Source: Gammaproteobacteria bacterium 50_400_T64
GTDB taxonomy: Bacteria; Pseudomonadota; Gammaproteobacteria; Pseudomonadales; Porticoccaceae
Length of the DNA stretch: 64,000 nt
NCBI GenBank assembly: GCA_002162755.1
Contig: MAAS01000029.1
Location: 161,033 to 225,032, forward strand
Reading direction: 5' to 3'
Positions within the stretch are counted from its first letter, which is position 1. Each line of letters begins with the position of its first letter. Under the pieces are notes generated by a model. It worked only from the letters and a program-made list of their open reading frames with translations. It did not search any database and was not told the origin of the DNA. Below are positions 8,868 to 18,100 of this stretch, piece by piece. A program made the position numbers and the translations under genes.

Positions 8868-9920
8868 CGCAAATTAGTCTCCCCCCATAGATTTAAAAAA
8901 CTTTCCTCAACTTGTACTTATTCGATCTCGGGTTGAGTCGTCTTTCTTTGTGTTTGTGCGACCAGGGAAAGGGGATGAAGTGCCATTCTGCTTGCCGTAA
9001 TCAGGTTTCTTTTTTTAAGGAAAGTAATAGTCGGTTTTATTTTCCTGAAAAGACGGCGGAAAGTCGTTGTGTTAGCATTTGTAATCCCTTGCCTTTATGA
9101 CTGACTTCCCCTGCCATAAAACTCTCTTTTGTACATAGAAATGCTCCCCGTCGCGAGAAAGCCCAGCGCTTCGAGTAACGTCAATTGTCGAGGTGTCGTG
9201 CGGTACTCACCACCGTCAGCGCCCTCGGTAGTAAGGGCCGCCTATTCTGAGCGTGCCTGAAAGGCCATGAGTCGTATTATTAAACTGTTAAATATAAAGA
9301 TTGTGCTGTGCCTTACTCCAAAACTCATCTGAAGTTGGCAGTGGTTTTTAAATTATTTATTGCTCTTTAAGTTGACGTAAGTGTACGCATCCATCATTTT
9401 TTTGATTCAGTTTAGCCATGTAAATTTCGCAGCTTCCCGCGACGTTGCTTTCGTTACCTACGCTAAAGCCTCACTTGTTGAATTATAGTGACGACTTTCA
9501 GCTTTATAGGAAGGCTATTATTTCCAGTGCCGTAGGCCTGGGTGTTGCTTGGAGTCATTATCGTCATTCGTAGGCTCAGTTAACGAATAGTCTGGGCGTT
9601 ATTGACGCGGTATTTTTGTTTTTACCCAGCCGGCCTCCTTCGTTTTACCCATGTAATTACAGCATTAGTGATATTCACCCAGGCCACAACGCAGCTTCAA
9701 AGTGTATACGGTGGATGCCATAAAGACCCTTGCGTCACATCTGTGTCGCGCATTAGAATTGCCTTCGCTGGAATTTGCTAAGTGAGTCAATATTTGTAAT
9801 CGCTAGCGAGCCTGCCTAAGGCCGAGGGTATCCCGCCGTTCTTAGCGTTGTCATGAAGGAAAATGAATTCACCCTCGTTTGTGAAGTACCACAAAAAGTT
9901 ATTTGCATAGGAGATGCACC
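8868..9920. other. Long gene-poor region before the TolC-like gene
   Basis: About 1.05 kb without a convincing gene. A 62-codon frame at 8912-9100 begins with TTG, lacks a ribosome-binding site and resembles nothing I know. A 79-codon reverse frame (9787-10026) overlaps the next gene and is probably chance. Loose promoter-like hexamers occur (TTGACG near 9371), but I cannot assign a promoter. The region may hold a long leader or regulatory sequence for the operon that starts at 9921, or decayed genes. Confidence 0.5.
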
Positions 9921-11315
9921 ATGTTACGACGACCTTTTTTTTCACGGTTTGCGCTAGCGATTGCGACTGCTTCAATAGGCATGAATGCAACAGCTGAAAA
10001 CCTGCTAGATATTTATGGTCAGGCAAAGCTTAACGATCCGACCTATCAGTCAGGGCTTCATCAGCATGCGGCCTCGTCGGAAATTTACTATCAAGCGCGA
10101 TCCGCACTCTTGCCGAGCGCTAATTTTACTGCGATGCATTCTGAAACCGAGCAGGAAATTGTTAGCTCTGATAACACGCTTTTTCAAAAAGGCACCGATG
10201 ACTTTCCAACGGATCGCTACGAGCTCTCTTTAGTTCAGTCCATTTATGACTATACGAGCTGGAGACGTTTTGGTCAGGCGAAAGAAGAAATAAAAAGGGT
10301 TGATGCCGAGCGTGATGCCGTTGAGCAAAACCTTTTGCTACGTACAGCTGAACGCTATTTTGCAGCGTTGGCGGTACAGGAAGATCAGGCGTCGATTGAA
10401 AGTGAAATGAAAGCTGTTAAGGAGCACTTGACGCTGGTGGAGGCCCGACGTAAAAGTGGTCAGGCGCGTAAAACAGATTTGCTGGATGCTCAGGCGCGTT
10501 ATATGCAGACAGTTTCCAGAGAGCTCGAGATTCGTAGTCGCTTCAAGGATTCGCTGGAGATGCTGCGCGAGATGACGGGGCGGTCTCCGGAAGGTTTAAT
10601 TCTGGTTGGGGATTTACCATTGATTCAACCAGAACCTGCAGATCCGGCAGCGTGGTTTTCCCAGGCTAAGGAATTTAATCCAGAAATCAGGGTGCGTGAA
10701 TTCACCTTGAGTGCCGCAGAGAAAGAAGTAAAGGCACGCCGAGGTGCACACTACCCGACCTTAGACCTCGAGGTTTCGTTTAGTAACGAGGAAAAAGATG
10801 GAACGGTATTTGGTGGTGGTAGCGAGGTTGAAGAGACGGTTCTGGCTTTGAACTTTAATATGCCGATCTATTCTGGTGGCATGGTCTCGTCCCGTGTTCG
10901 CGAGTCTGTTCAACTTTTTAATCAGGCAAAGGATCAGCTGGAGCTAGAGGAAAGAGCAGTACAGCGACAGACTTTTTCGGCTTTTGACGGCGTGTTAACC
11001 GATATTAGTAAAGTTGAAGCTTTGCAAAAATCGGTGGAAGCTTATGAGCTGGCGGCGGCGGCAAAAAGTATTGGTTTTGAATCGGGCCTGGTGAATAGCT
11101 TGACGGTTTTGGATGCTGAGCGAGATTTGTTTTTTGCCCGCAGTGAATATGCTCGCGCGCGCTATGGCTACATTCTTAACCGGCTGCGATTAAAGCGAGC
11201 GGTAGGCTTGTTGACCTTGGCGGACTTGGAAAATGTTAATAAGCACCTTACGGGCAAAGAGATCAAAGTCTCTTTTTACGCGCCAGTGGGCTGTAATAAG
11301 GCAGGAGGGTGTTAA
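9921..11315 (+). CDS. TolC-family outer-membrane channel protein
   Basis: TolC-type trimers form the outer-membrane duct of type I secretion and efflux systems. From ATG 9921 (AGGAG at 9910-9914) the product is 464 residues. It has a signal peptide (hydrophobic FALAIATASIGMNATA, cleavage before EN) and the two-fold repeated coiled-coil and beta-strand pattern of the family. LLDIYGQAKLNDPTYQSG at the mature N-terminus is typical of type I secretion TolC homologues (AggA/LapE/TolC). SGGMVSSRVRES and ESGLVNSLTVLDAERDLF represent the second half. The C-terminus ends in a Cys/Gly-rich tail (CNKAGGC). A TTG at 9903 is in frame but lacks the spacing. It overlaps the next gene by 7 bases and probably serves the giant-protein locus. 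Confidence 0.9.
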   Translation: MLRRPFFSRFALAIATASIGMNATAENLLDIYGQAKLNDPTYQSGLHQHAASSEIYYQARSALLPSANFTAMHSETEQEIVSSDNTLFQKGTDDFPTDRYELSLVQSIYDYTSWRRFGQAKEEIKRVDAERDAVEQNLLLRTAERYFAALAVQEDQASIESEMKAVKEHLTLVEARRKSGQARKTDLLDAQARYMQTVSRELEIRSRFKDSLEMLREMTGRSPEGLILVGDLPLIQPEPADPAAWFSQAKEFNPEIRVREFTLSAAEKEVKARRGAHYPTLDLEVSFSNEEKDGTVFGGGSEVEETVLALNFNMPIYSGGMVSSRVRESVQLFNQAKDQLELEERAVQRQTFSAFDGVLTDISKVEALQKSVEAYELAAAAKSIGFESGLVNSLTVLDAERDLFFARSEYARARYGYILNRLRLKRAVGLLTLADLENVNKHLTGKEIKVSFYAPVGCNKAGGC

Positions 11316-12133
11316 CGGCGAGCGATGCCGCTCAAAGAATCCTTAGTTTTGCTGACGGCTTGCCAGGCCCCTATGGCTATGAGCGTTCAATAAAGTTTAT
11401 CGGCCAACAGGTTTACCGTGATCGCTTTTTAGTGAGTTTTCCCAAGTTGGCGCTGACTCTTGGTGCAAATTTGGATGGCTTACTAGAACAGTTAGATTTC
11501 CCTGCTGCAGGGGCCCCGCGTTTACAGGGGTTTTTGGCCGAGGGTGACATCCTGCATCTCGGTTTTGAGGGCGAGGCCACGGCTTATGTCTGTAAGCTTT
11601 ATGTCGAAAACGCAGCCCATATCAGGCAGCTTTGGGCGTCTGCGAGCAACGAGCCTGATGGGGCCGTGAGGGTGCATCGGGCCTTGAAGTGGTGGTCTGA
11701 AAACTCTTCTGAGTCTTCCCTGCTGGAAACACAATACGACTGGCTGCCTTGTGCTGACCGTCAGGCGCTCTTGCATAGCATCGCCAATTTGTGGCCGACA
11801 GTACCTCGCAAAGCCTTATCCGATCTTCTGGCGGTCGCCTGTAGAAAAGTGCCGGCGAAAGATTTGCAGTTACTCAAGGTGAGTGAGCCTGACAGTATTC
11901 GTAACTCCTTTGACTTAAATCTCTACGATGCTTGCCTGTCGTTGTCCGATGTTCAATCTATACTCGAAGCTATGCTTGTTGATGTCGGTGCAGAGCGCTC
12001 AAACATTAACGCTATTCTTTTGCCTCTGGCTGATGAGGCCCTGGGGCATGTTGCGGGGGGTGTCGCCCGCAATGGCAAACTATTTCTCAGTCTTTATTTT
12101 GGCGTTGTTGAAAGAGGACGTTTTAATGCCTGA
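11309..12133 (+). CDS. Hypothetical protein A of the giant-protein locus
   Basis: I do not recognise a family. The 274-residue protein begins at a GTG overlapping the end of the TolC-like gene (GGAGG just upstream), so the two are probably coupled. There is no signal peptide or transmembrane segment, so it is likely cytoplasmic. The composition is mixed alpha/beta with several Trp (KWWSEN, YDWLP). Near its C-terminus is GGVARNGKLFLSLYFGV, which resembles WGVKYANGTLSWEFYFYDY in the next protein, so the two may share a fold. It overlaps the next gene by 8 bases. Position suggests a role in modifying or preparing the giant protein, but this is inference from context only. Confidence 0.65.
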   Translation: MLTASDAAQRILSFADGLPGPYGYERSIKFIGQQVYRDRFLVSFPKLALTLGANLDGLLEQLDFPAAGAPRLQGFLAEGDILHLGFEGEATAYVCKLYVENAAHIRQLWASASNEPDGAVRVHRALKWWSENSSESSLLETQYDWLPCADRQALLHSIANLWPTVPRKALSDLLAVACRKVPAKDLQLLKVSEPDSIRNSFDLNLYDACLSLSDVQSILEAMLVDVGAERSNINAILLPLADEALGHVAGGVARNGKLFLSLYFGVVERGRFNA

Positions 12134-13013
12134 TGGCTCCCTTATTGAATCGCCCGTTGACGTTGAGCTATGCCGCCCGGGTGATCGGTTTTTTGATTAT
12201 TGCCTGTGGGAATACCCGCCTCGTGTTACCACCAAAGACAAGTGGCACAGTAGTAATTTACTGTTTCAGTCTTTTGCAGTAGCGGGCCTGGCTGAAACCT
12301 TACTCCCTGTTTGCGAGGCTATTCGGCGGGCTATTGGTAACAACCGCACAGTGTGGGGTGTTAAGTACGCGAATGGCACATTGTCCTGGGAGTTTTATTT
12401 TTACGATTACGAGCGCCTTGAACGACAGGTGTCGCTAACGAGCTTATTAGAAACCCTCAAGCCCTTTGTACACTGCGAGCTGCAATACTCCGAGGCGCGA
12501 CCCTATTTTATGTTCTCTATCGATCTTGATGAAAGCTGGGCACAGCCCGATAAAACATTGGACGAAGTGAATATCTACGTGGGCAATATCGGTAGTCAGG
12601 TATCTTCAGGTATTAGCTATGCCTTAACGCCATCGGGTTTAGATTTCGACAATCTCTATTACTTCTTTGACGCGCAAAGCGAGTACGAGACCGCTCAGGA
12701 AAAACTTGCCTGCTCGGCCCATCTTGACTCGCCCGGTTTAGCGCTGGATGCGATCCTGTGGCCGCAACTGCGCGAGTGCGAAATACTGGTTGTGGCCAAC
12801 AAGCGCGAGTGTGATGGGGTTTATTTTTCCCGTGTGGGGGTAGAACATTTATTGTGGTTTATGCAGAGAATGAATTTTTCCCCTGCGCTGGTGAACTATG
12901 TCGAGGCTAATCGCCAATACCTCGACCACTTGTTGTTTGATGTAGGTGTCGATTACCGGATGCATAATGGTGAAATCCAGCGCTTGAAAGCGGCGTATTA
13001 CGGAGTGTTTTAG
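12126..13013 (+). CDS. Hypothetical protein B of the giant-protein locus
   Basis: Not recognised. From ATG 12126 (GAAAGAGGA just upstream) it is 295 residues. The frame is open to 11928, but that part lies inside the preceding gene. It has no signal peptide or membrane helix and is rich in aromatic residues (FFDYCLWEYPP, WEFYFYDYERLERQ, NLYYFFDAQSEYE). The segment WGVKYANGTLSWEFYFYDY resembles a stretch in protein A. The stop codon abuts the GTG of the radical SAM gene, so A, B and the radical SAM enzyme are very probably co-expressed and may form a complex. The function is unknown. Confidence 0.65.
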   Translation: MPDGSLIESPVDVELCRPGDRFFDYCLWEYPPRVTTKDKWHSSNLLFQSFAVAGLAETLLPVCEAIRRAIGNNRTVWGVKYANGTLSWEFYFYDYERLERQVSLTSLLETLKPFVHCELQYSEARPYFMFSIDLDESWAQPDKTLDEVNIYVGNIGSQVSSGISYALTPSGLDFDNLYYFFDAQSEYETAQEKLACSAHLDSPGLALDAILWPQLRECEILVVANKRECDGVYFSRVGVEHLLWFMQRMNFSPALVNYVEANRQYLDHLLFDVGVDYRMHNGEIQRLKAAYYGVF

Positions 13014-13952
13014 GTGGGCTGCTTCAAGCACGACGACTACATATCGGTGACGATGGAGTTTCGCTGCAATTTAAAATGCGTGCATTGCATGATCGAAGGC
13101 ACGATGGATGTCTTGCAGCCCCAGTCGAACCAGGTTTTTGAAGAAGTGCTGGCCGAACAGGCTCGCCATCAGCGTTGGCAGGGGCTTATTCTCACTGGCT
13201 CCGAGATCACTTTACATAAGCAGTTAATACCCATGGTACAGGCTGCCAAGGCCGCGGGTTTTAAGCATGTGCGTATTCAAACGCACGGTATGCACCTGGG
13301 GCAAAGCAGTTTTTGCGATGACTTGCTTGAGGCCGGGGTGGATGAGTATTTCGTGAGCGTGGCGGGTTGCGACGCGCGCACCCACGACGACATTACTCAG
13401 GTCGATGGCTCTTTTGACAAAATGATGGAGGGGCTACGTTACCTTGATCAATTTGACCATGTCACCCTGATTACCAATACGGTTGTCACTCAGCTTAGCT
13501 ATGCCCTTTTACCTGAACTTGTCACTAGCCTTGCGCACTTGCAGCGGCTGCGACAAATGGAGTTTTGGCACTATTGGCCGATGACGGAGCTTGATGACAA
13601 AAAGTTGATTCCGCGGGTAGCGGATGTACTGCCGGCGCTGGAAGTCGCTATCACCAGAGCACAAGCGCTGGGTCGTGTGGTGGAAATTAAAAACTTTCCC
13701 GAATGTCTGCTGGGCAATAAAGGCCATTTGCTGGATAACGACCAACCGCAGTTATTGATTGACCCCGCCTTCTGGGATCAATTTAATCGTAATGGTTTCC
13801 ATCAATGTGTTTATCGAGAAGAGTGTACCTCCCTCCAGTGTCTGGGGCTGAATGACGCTTACACCGCGAAATATGGTTGGGAGCAGACGCTGTTATCGCC
13901 TGTGCGCGATGGTGCCTTAATTGCCCGGTCGTCGGGAAATTCGTCGGTTTAA
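13014..13952 (+). CDS. Radical SAM protein, maturase-like
   Basis: A 312-residue radical SAM enzyme. The 4Fe-4S motif CX3CX2C is intact as CNLKCVHC (Cys18, 22 and 25), and GLILTGSEITLHK replaces the usual GGEP-type SAM-binding motif. The C-terminal part has a further cysteine group (FPECLLG, then HQCVYREEC and SLQCLG, about 230-280), reminiscent of auxiliary-cluster (SPASM/twitch) regions of peptide-modifying enzymes. It starts at a GTG immediately after the previous stop. Substrate unknown. The downstream locus encodes a protein with a PqqD/RRE-like domain, a partner type often used by peptide-modifying radical SAM enzymes, so a modification of the giant protein or another locus product is plausible but inferred. 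Confidence 0.85.
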   Translation: MGCFKHDDYISVTMEFRCNLKCVHCMIEGTMDVLQPQSNQVFEEVLAEQARHQRWQGLILTGSEITLHKQLIPMVQAAKAAGFKHVRIQTHGMHLGQSSFCDDLLEAGVDEYFVSVAGCDARTHDDITQVDGSFDKMMEGLRYLDQFDHVTLITNTVVTQLSYALLPELVTSLAHLQRLRQMEFWHYWPMTELDDKKLIPRVADVLPALEVAITRAQALGRVVEIKNFPECLLGNKGHLLDNDQPQLLIDPAFWDQFNRNGFHQCVYREECTSLQCLGLNDAYTAKYGWEQTLLSPVRDGALIARSSGNSSV

Positions 13953-14132
13953 TCGGAGAGCTTTCGGTTTTACTGGGGGTTGATTGGCTTGAAAATAGCG
14001 ACTGCTAGTATTTCTTGCTATTGTTGAGGGGTGCGTCACAATCTGCTTTTTTCGTAGCGTTGGGCGACGGAGATGGTACACACAACAACAGTCGTTAATT
14101 GCTAGCCTTTACAGGCTTTTAGGATAGGGAAA

Positions 14133-14900
14133 GTGTCTAAACAATTATTAATTTATACCCGAGCACAAGCAGTTTCTAGTCAGCGTCACCGTGAATGGTC
14201 AGTCAAGTCGGGTGGTACTTACGAGTTTGCACGTGAGGTGAACTCCATTCCTCTAACCGCAGTGGAGTTTATGTCGGCTGCCGGTGAATATCCCATTGTT
14301 TTTGCAGGTTCTGACGAGCAGCTCATGCCCCTTGCGGTGATGGGAATGCGAGATAAAGAAAACCTGTTCATTGATGCCGATGGCAAGCTTGATGCGACCT
14401 ACGTGCCAGCCTTTCTGCGTCGTTACCCTTTCGTCTTCTCCAGTCAGGATGATGGCAATAATTTTACTTTGTGTATTGATGAAACCTTCAGTGGCTGCAA
14501 CCAGGAAAATGTGGGTGAGCGCCTGTTTGATTCGGAAGGTGAGCAAACGCAGTATTTGAAAGGCGTGCTGGCGTTCTTGAAAGAGTATCAAGTGCACTTT
14601 GCCCGCACCCAGGCTTTCAGCAAAAAATTGAAAGAGTTAGGTTTGCTAGAGCCAATGGGCGCGCAGTTTACGCAGCCATCGGGTGAGAAACTCACCTTAA
14701 CCGGCTTTTACGCGGTTAACCGGCAGAAACTGAAAGAGCTGCCGACGGAAGAGCTCGAGCAATTAGTTAAGAACGACGGTATGGAATTGATCTATTTGCA
14801 CCTGCATTCATTACGTAATTTCAACACTATGCTGGGTAAGATCGGTATTGAAGAGTCGGATGCTGGTGTATCAGAAGAAGAGGTAGAAACAGTCGCATAA
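14133..14900 (+). CDS. SapC family protein
   Basis: A 255-residue protein I place in the SapC family, named after a gene next to the Campylobacter fetus S-layer export genes. The match rests on the overall pattern: a start with residues on handling/secretion genes, then HREWSVKSGGTYEFAREVNS, PLTAVEFMSAAGEYPIVFAG, PAFLRRYPFVF, and a C-terminal part with LTGFYAVNRQKLKELP. No signal peptide or membrane helix is seen. The biochemical role of the family is unknown. It starts at GTG, with AGGATAGGGAAA upstream, 180 bases after the radical SAM gene. A terminator follows, so it is separated transcriptionally from the giant gene. Confidence 0.82.
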   Translation: MSKQLLIYTRAQAVSSQRHREWSVKSGGTYEFAREVNSIPLTAVEFMSAAGEYPIVFAGSDEQLMPLAVMGMRDKENLFIDADGKLDATYVPAFLRRYPFVFSSQDDGNNFTLCIDETFSGCNQENVGERLFDSEGEQTQYLKGVLAFLKEYQVHFARTQAFSKKLKELGLLEPMGAQFTQPSGEKLTLTGFYAVNRQKLKELPTEELEQLVKNDGMELIYLHLHSLRNFNTMLGKIGIEESDAGVSEEEVETVA

Positions 14901-14938
14901 GGCACGATGTGCTAGCGACTGTTGTTCTTGGAAAGTAC

Positions 14939-14976
14939 GGCTTTCCTGCTACCGTCGGGAAGGCCTTTTGTGTTTT
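14939..14976 (+). terminator. Rho-independent terminator after the SapC-family gene
   Basis: GGCTTTCC (14939-14946) pairs with GGAAGGCC (14958-14965) with one G-T pair and an 11-base loop, followed by TTTTGTGTTTT. An alternative hairpin GGAAAG/CTTTCC at 14930-14946 overlaps it. It implies a separate promoter for the giant gene. Confidence 0.7.
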
Positions 14977-14987
14977 AAGAGGCGAGG

Positions 14988-15022
14988 AATAACCTGGTTT
15001 GCATGGGCTTTATCAGGTTATT
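14988..15022. promoter_or_regulatory. Perfect 9-bp dyad upstream of the giant gene
   Basis: AATAACCTG (14988-14996) and CAGGTTATT (15014-15022) are exact inverted repeats separated by 17 bases. They lie about 165 bases before the ATG of the giant gene and after the preceding terminator. The spacing suits an operator for a dimeric regulator or a hairpin in the 5' leader. No promoter could be assigned with confidence. Confidence 0.45.
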
Positions 15023-15185
15023 AAAGGAAGGGAAATGCCGCTGTAATAGTGGTGAGGGAAGCTCCAGAGCTTTCAGCGCTAGCGGATATATCCCTTTGCA
15101 ATACACAACGAAAATAGGCAGCCAGGGTCGGCAGCCCTTGAGTAAATTCAGGGCTTGATGGCTGCGAATAACTGAGCAGATTGTC

Positions 15186-18100
15186 ATGGCATTTCCATTC
15201 TTAAAGGCACCTAAGCAGGGTCTTTGGTCAAAGGTAGCAAGCCACTCTCGCATTCGGGGGCGTAGTTTACTTAACGATGTCAGCTCCCCTTTTAAAAAGG
15301 TGAGGGCGAACCCATTGAGCTCGGCTGTTAAAAAGGCGCGTAAACCGCTGCGCAATCATTTCTCGCTGGAAAGCCTTGAGCCACGACTGCTTTTCTCTGC
15401 CGATCCGCTATCGGTGATGATGGCCGATGATGCCGATCTGTCCATCAAACTGAGCGAAGATGAAAACCAAACGACACTGGTTCAAATCATCGACAACGCT
15501 GACAACTTTAATGTATTGCAGGAAGTCGCCCTCTCCGATTTTAACGGCACTATCACGGTTACAGGTACCGATGGCGACCAGTCTCTGACACTGGACAGTA
15601 GCCTTACTGATCTCGCTTCACCTCTGATGATTACCTTTGATGCCAAGGGTGGTAATGACACGATTAATGCGCCCACGGCATTAACGAATGATACCCATAA
15701 TCCGGATGCTTTGATTGACTGGAGCTTAACGGCTGATGGCGAGGGGGCTGCTGACCTGGATGGCACGGCCAGTAACCTGGGCTTTAGTTTTCAGGGCGTG
15801 GAAAATATTAATGCCGGTGATGGCAGCGATTTCCTCGACGGTGTAGCAGCCAGTACCTGGAATGTTTCAGGCGCAAATAGTCTCTCGCTAAACGGAATTC
15901 TGTTTTCTGGTATTGAAAACTTGAATGCCGATGCGAATGCGACACTTGATTATTCTGGCTATGCCGATAATGGCGTTTCTGTCGATTTATCGATTGATGA
16001 AGCGACAGGTTTCTCTGCTGTTGCGGGCTTTAAAAACATTATTGGTTCTGATGGCGATGACACCTTGGTGGGTGATGATCAGGCCAACGTCATCTTTGGT
16101 GGTAAGGGTGACGATAGTATCCAGGGCGGCCTGGGAGCCGACAGCCTGTGGGGTGGCGAGGATAGCGATACTCTTATTGTCGAACGTGATGCTGATCAAG
16201 GTTTGCTGGATGGCGAGCTGCAGATAAATGGTGTTAAAGAAGATGATATCAACAGTTTCGAAATTGGCTTTTTAACGGGTGGCGATGGCGCTAATGTCAT
16301 TGATGCATCCGCATTTTCAGGCTCGGCGATCATCGATGGTGGCGCAGGAAATGACACCTTAACGGGTACTGGCAATGACGATTTTCTGACTGGCGGCGAA
16401 GGTCAGGATTCAATAGATGGTGGTGCCGGCGGCACTGATATTGTGGTGGAAAGCCGTGATGCCGATTTCACTCTTTTAAATACCTCTCTCACTATTGGCA
16501 CTGATGGTGCTGATACGCTGACGAACATTGACGGAGCCATCTTAACGGGCGGTGATAGCGCGAATACGATTGATGCATCGGGCTTTACCCTTGCCGGTAT
16601 TACGATAGATGGCGGTGCTGGCAACGATACTATTTATGGCTCTCAAGGTGACGATATTCTCACCGGTGGTTTGGGTTCCGATGCCATCGACGGCGTATTG
16701 GGTACCGATACCTTAATTGAGCAGGGTACGGAACACTTTATCCTTACTGACGCGAGCTTGGTTCACGCGGTCAACGAAATCCAATATATTGAACTGGATG
16801 GCGTCACCGCCGGTACATTTAAACTGACCTTTGGTGGGCAAGAAACGGTTGATATTGCTTTTGACGCCTCGGTAGCTGAGGTGGGTGTTGCTCTACGCGC
16901 TCTTAGCAGTATTGGCGATGATGATATTGATATTTCTAGCGCTAGCAGTGGTTGGCAGGTGACTTTTAAAGGTGCACTGGCTGGCCAGGCTCTGAATACT
17001 ATTCTTGTGTCAGACAATACTGATGGCTCGGTTATTATTCGTGGTGTGCTTGCTGGATACAGCGATACAGATACCCTTACTTCAATAGACAAAGCGGAGC
17101 TTACCGGCGACAACCGTGACACCACTTTAGATGCCAGTGGTTTCAGCGGTGACGTGGTTCTCCTCGGTGTTGGTGGTAATAATACCTTGCTCGGTGGTGG
17201 TGGTAATGACGTGCTACTGGGTGGTACGGGTGAAGACGTTTTGTCCGGCGGTGCCGGTAACGATCTTCTTTCCGGTGGGGATGGCATAGACACTCTGCGT
17301 GCAACGCGCGATGCCAGCATGGTATTGGGCAATACGACCCTGGTATTGACGTACGTGGGTGGTAGTACAGAAACTGATACTTTAAGTGGTATAGAAAAAG
17401 CCGAACTGACCGGTGGTGTAAGTAATAATACTCTGGATGCCTCGACGTTTAGTGGTCTTTCAGGCTCGACTTATCTGCAAGATTTGAACAACGCACAAGG
17501 TGTTCAGCGGCAGGAGGGTGCAGATTTTTCAATTACTTTATCCGATGGTACAACGGTTGTTGAAATAGATTTAACCGAGGCTTTGACCCTCTCAGATGTC
17601 ATCGAAATCATTACTGACTCTCACCTGCGATTAAGTGCAAGCCTTGATCTGAGCACGAATAAAATTGTTATTTCTGATGCGCAAGATGAAGGTAGTGTAC
17701 TCACGATTGCAGCGCTTAACAGCTCCACCGCATTTTTGGACCTCGGGCTGTCAGTAACGGGGACGGCAACAGAACTTCACAGCAGCGTTATTACGCTGGG
17801 TGGCGTCATTTTGGATGGCATGGGTGGTGCAGATAATCTCATCGGATCGATGGGTGATGACATGCTTACCGGCGGTACCGGTGCAGATAGTATCAGCGGC
17901 GGCGATGGTAGCGATACTGTCGTTGAAATCGACAATTCAGATATAACGCTTACAAATAGTACGCTAACTATTGGTGGTGTTGAGGACGCTCTGGTAGGTA
18001 TCGAGCACGCTGTTCTTACCGGGGGTGTCGACGCCAATACTCTTGATAGTAGCGGCTTTAATTTAGGCTCGGTGATCCTTGCGACCGGTGGTGGCTTAGA

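Noticed and set aside
8912-9100. 62-codon frame after tRNA-Lys
   Set aside because: TTG start, no ribosome-binding site, and a composition unlike the surrounding genes.
14975-15355. 126-codon reverse frame overlapping the start of the giant gene
   Set aside because: It overlaps the start of a certain gene, has no recognisable domain and covers the preceding terminator tail.
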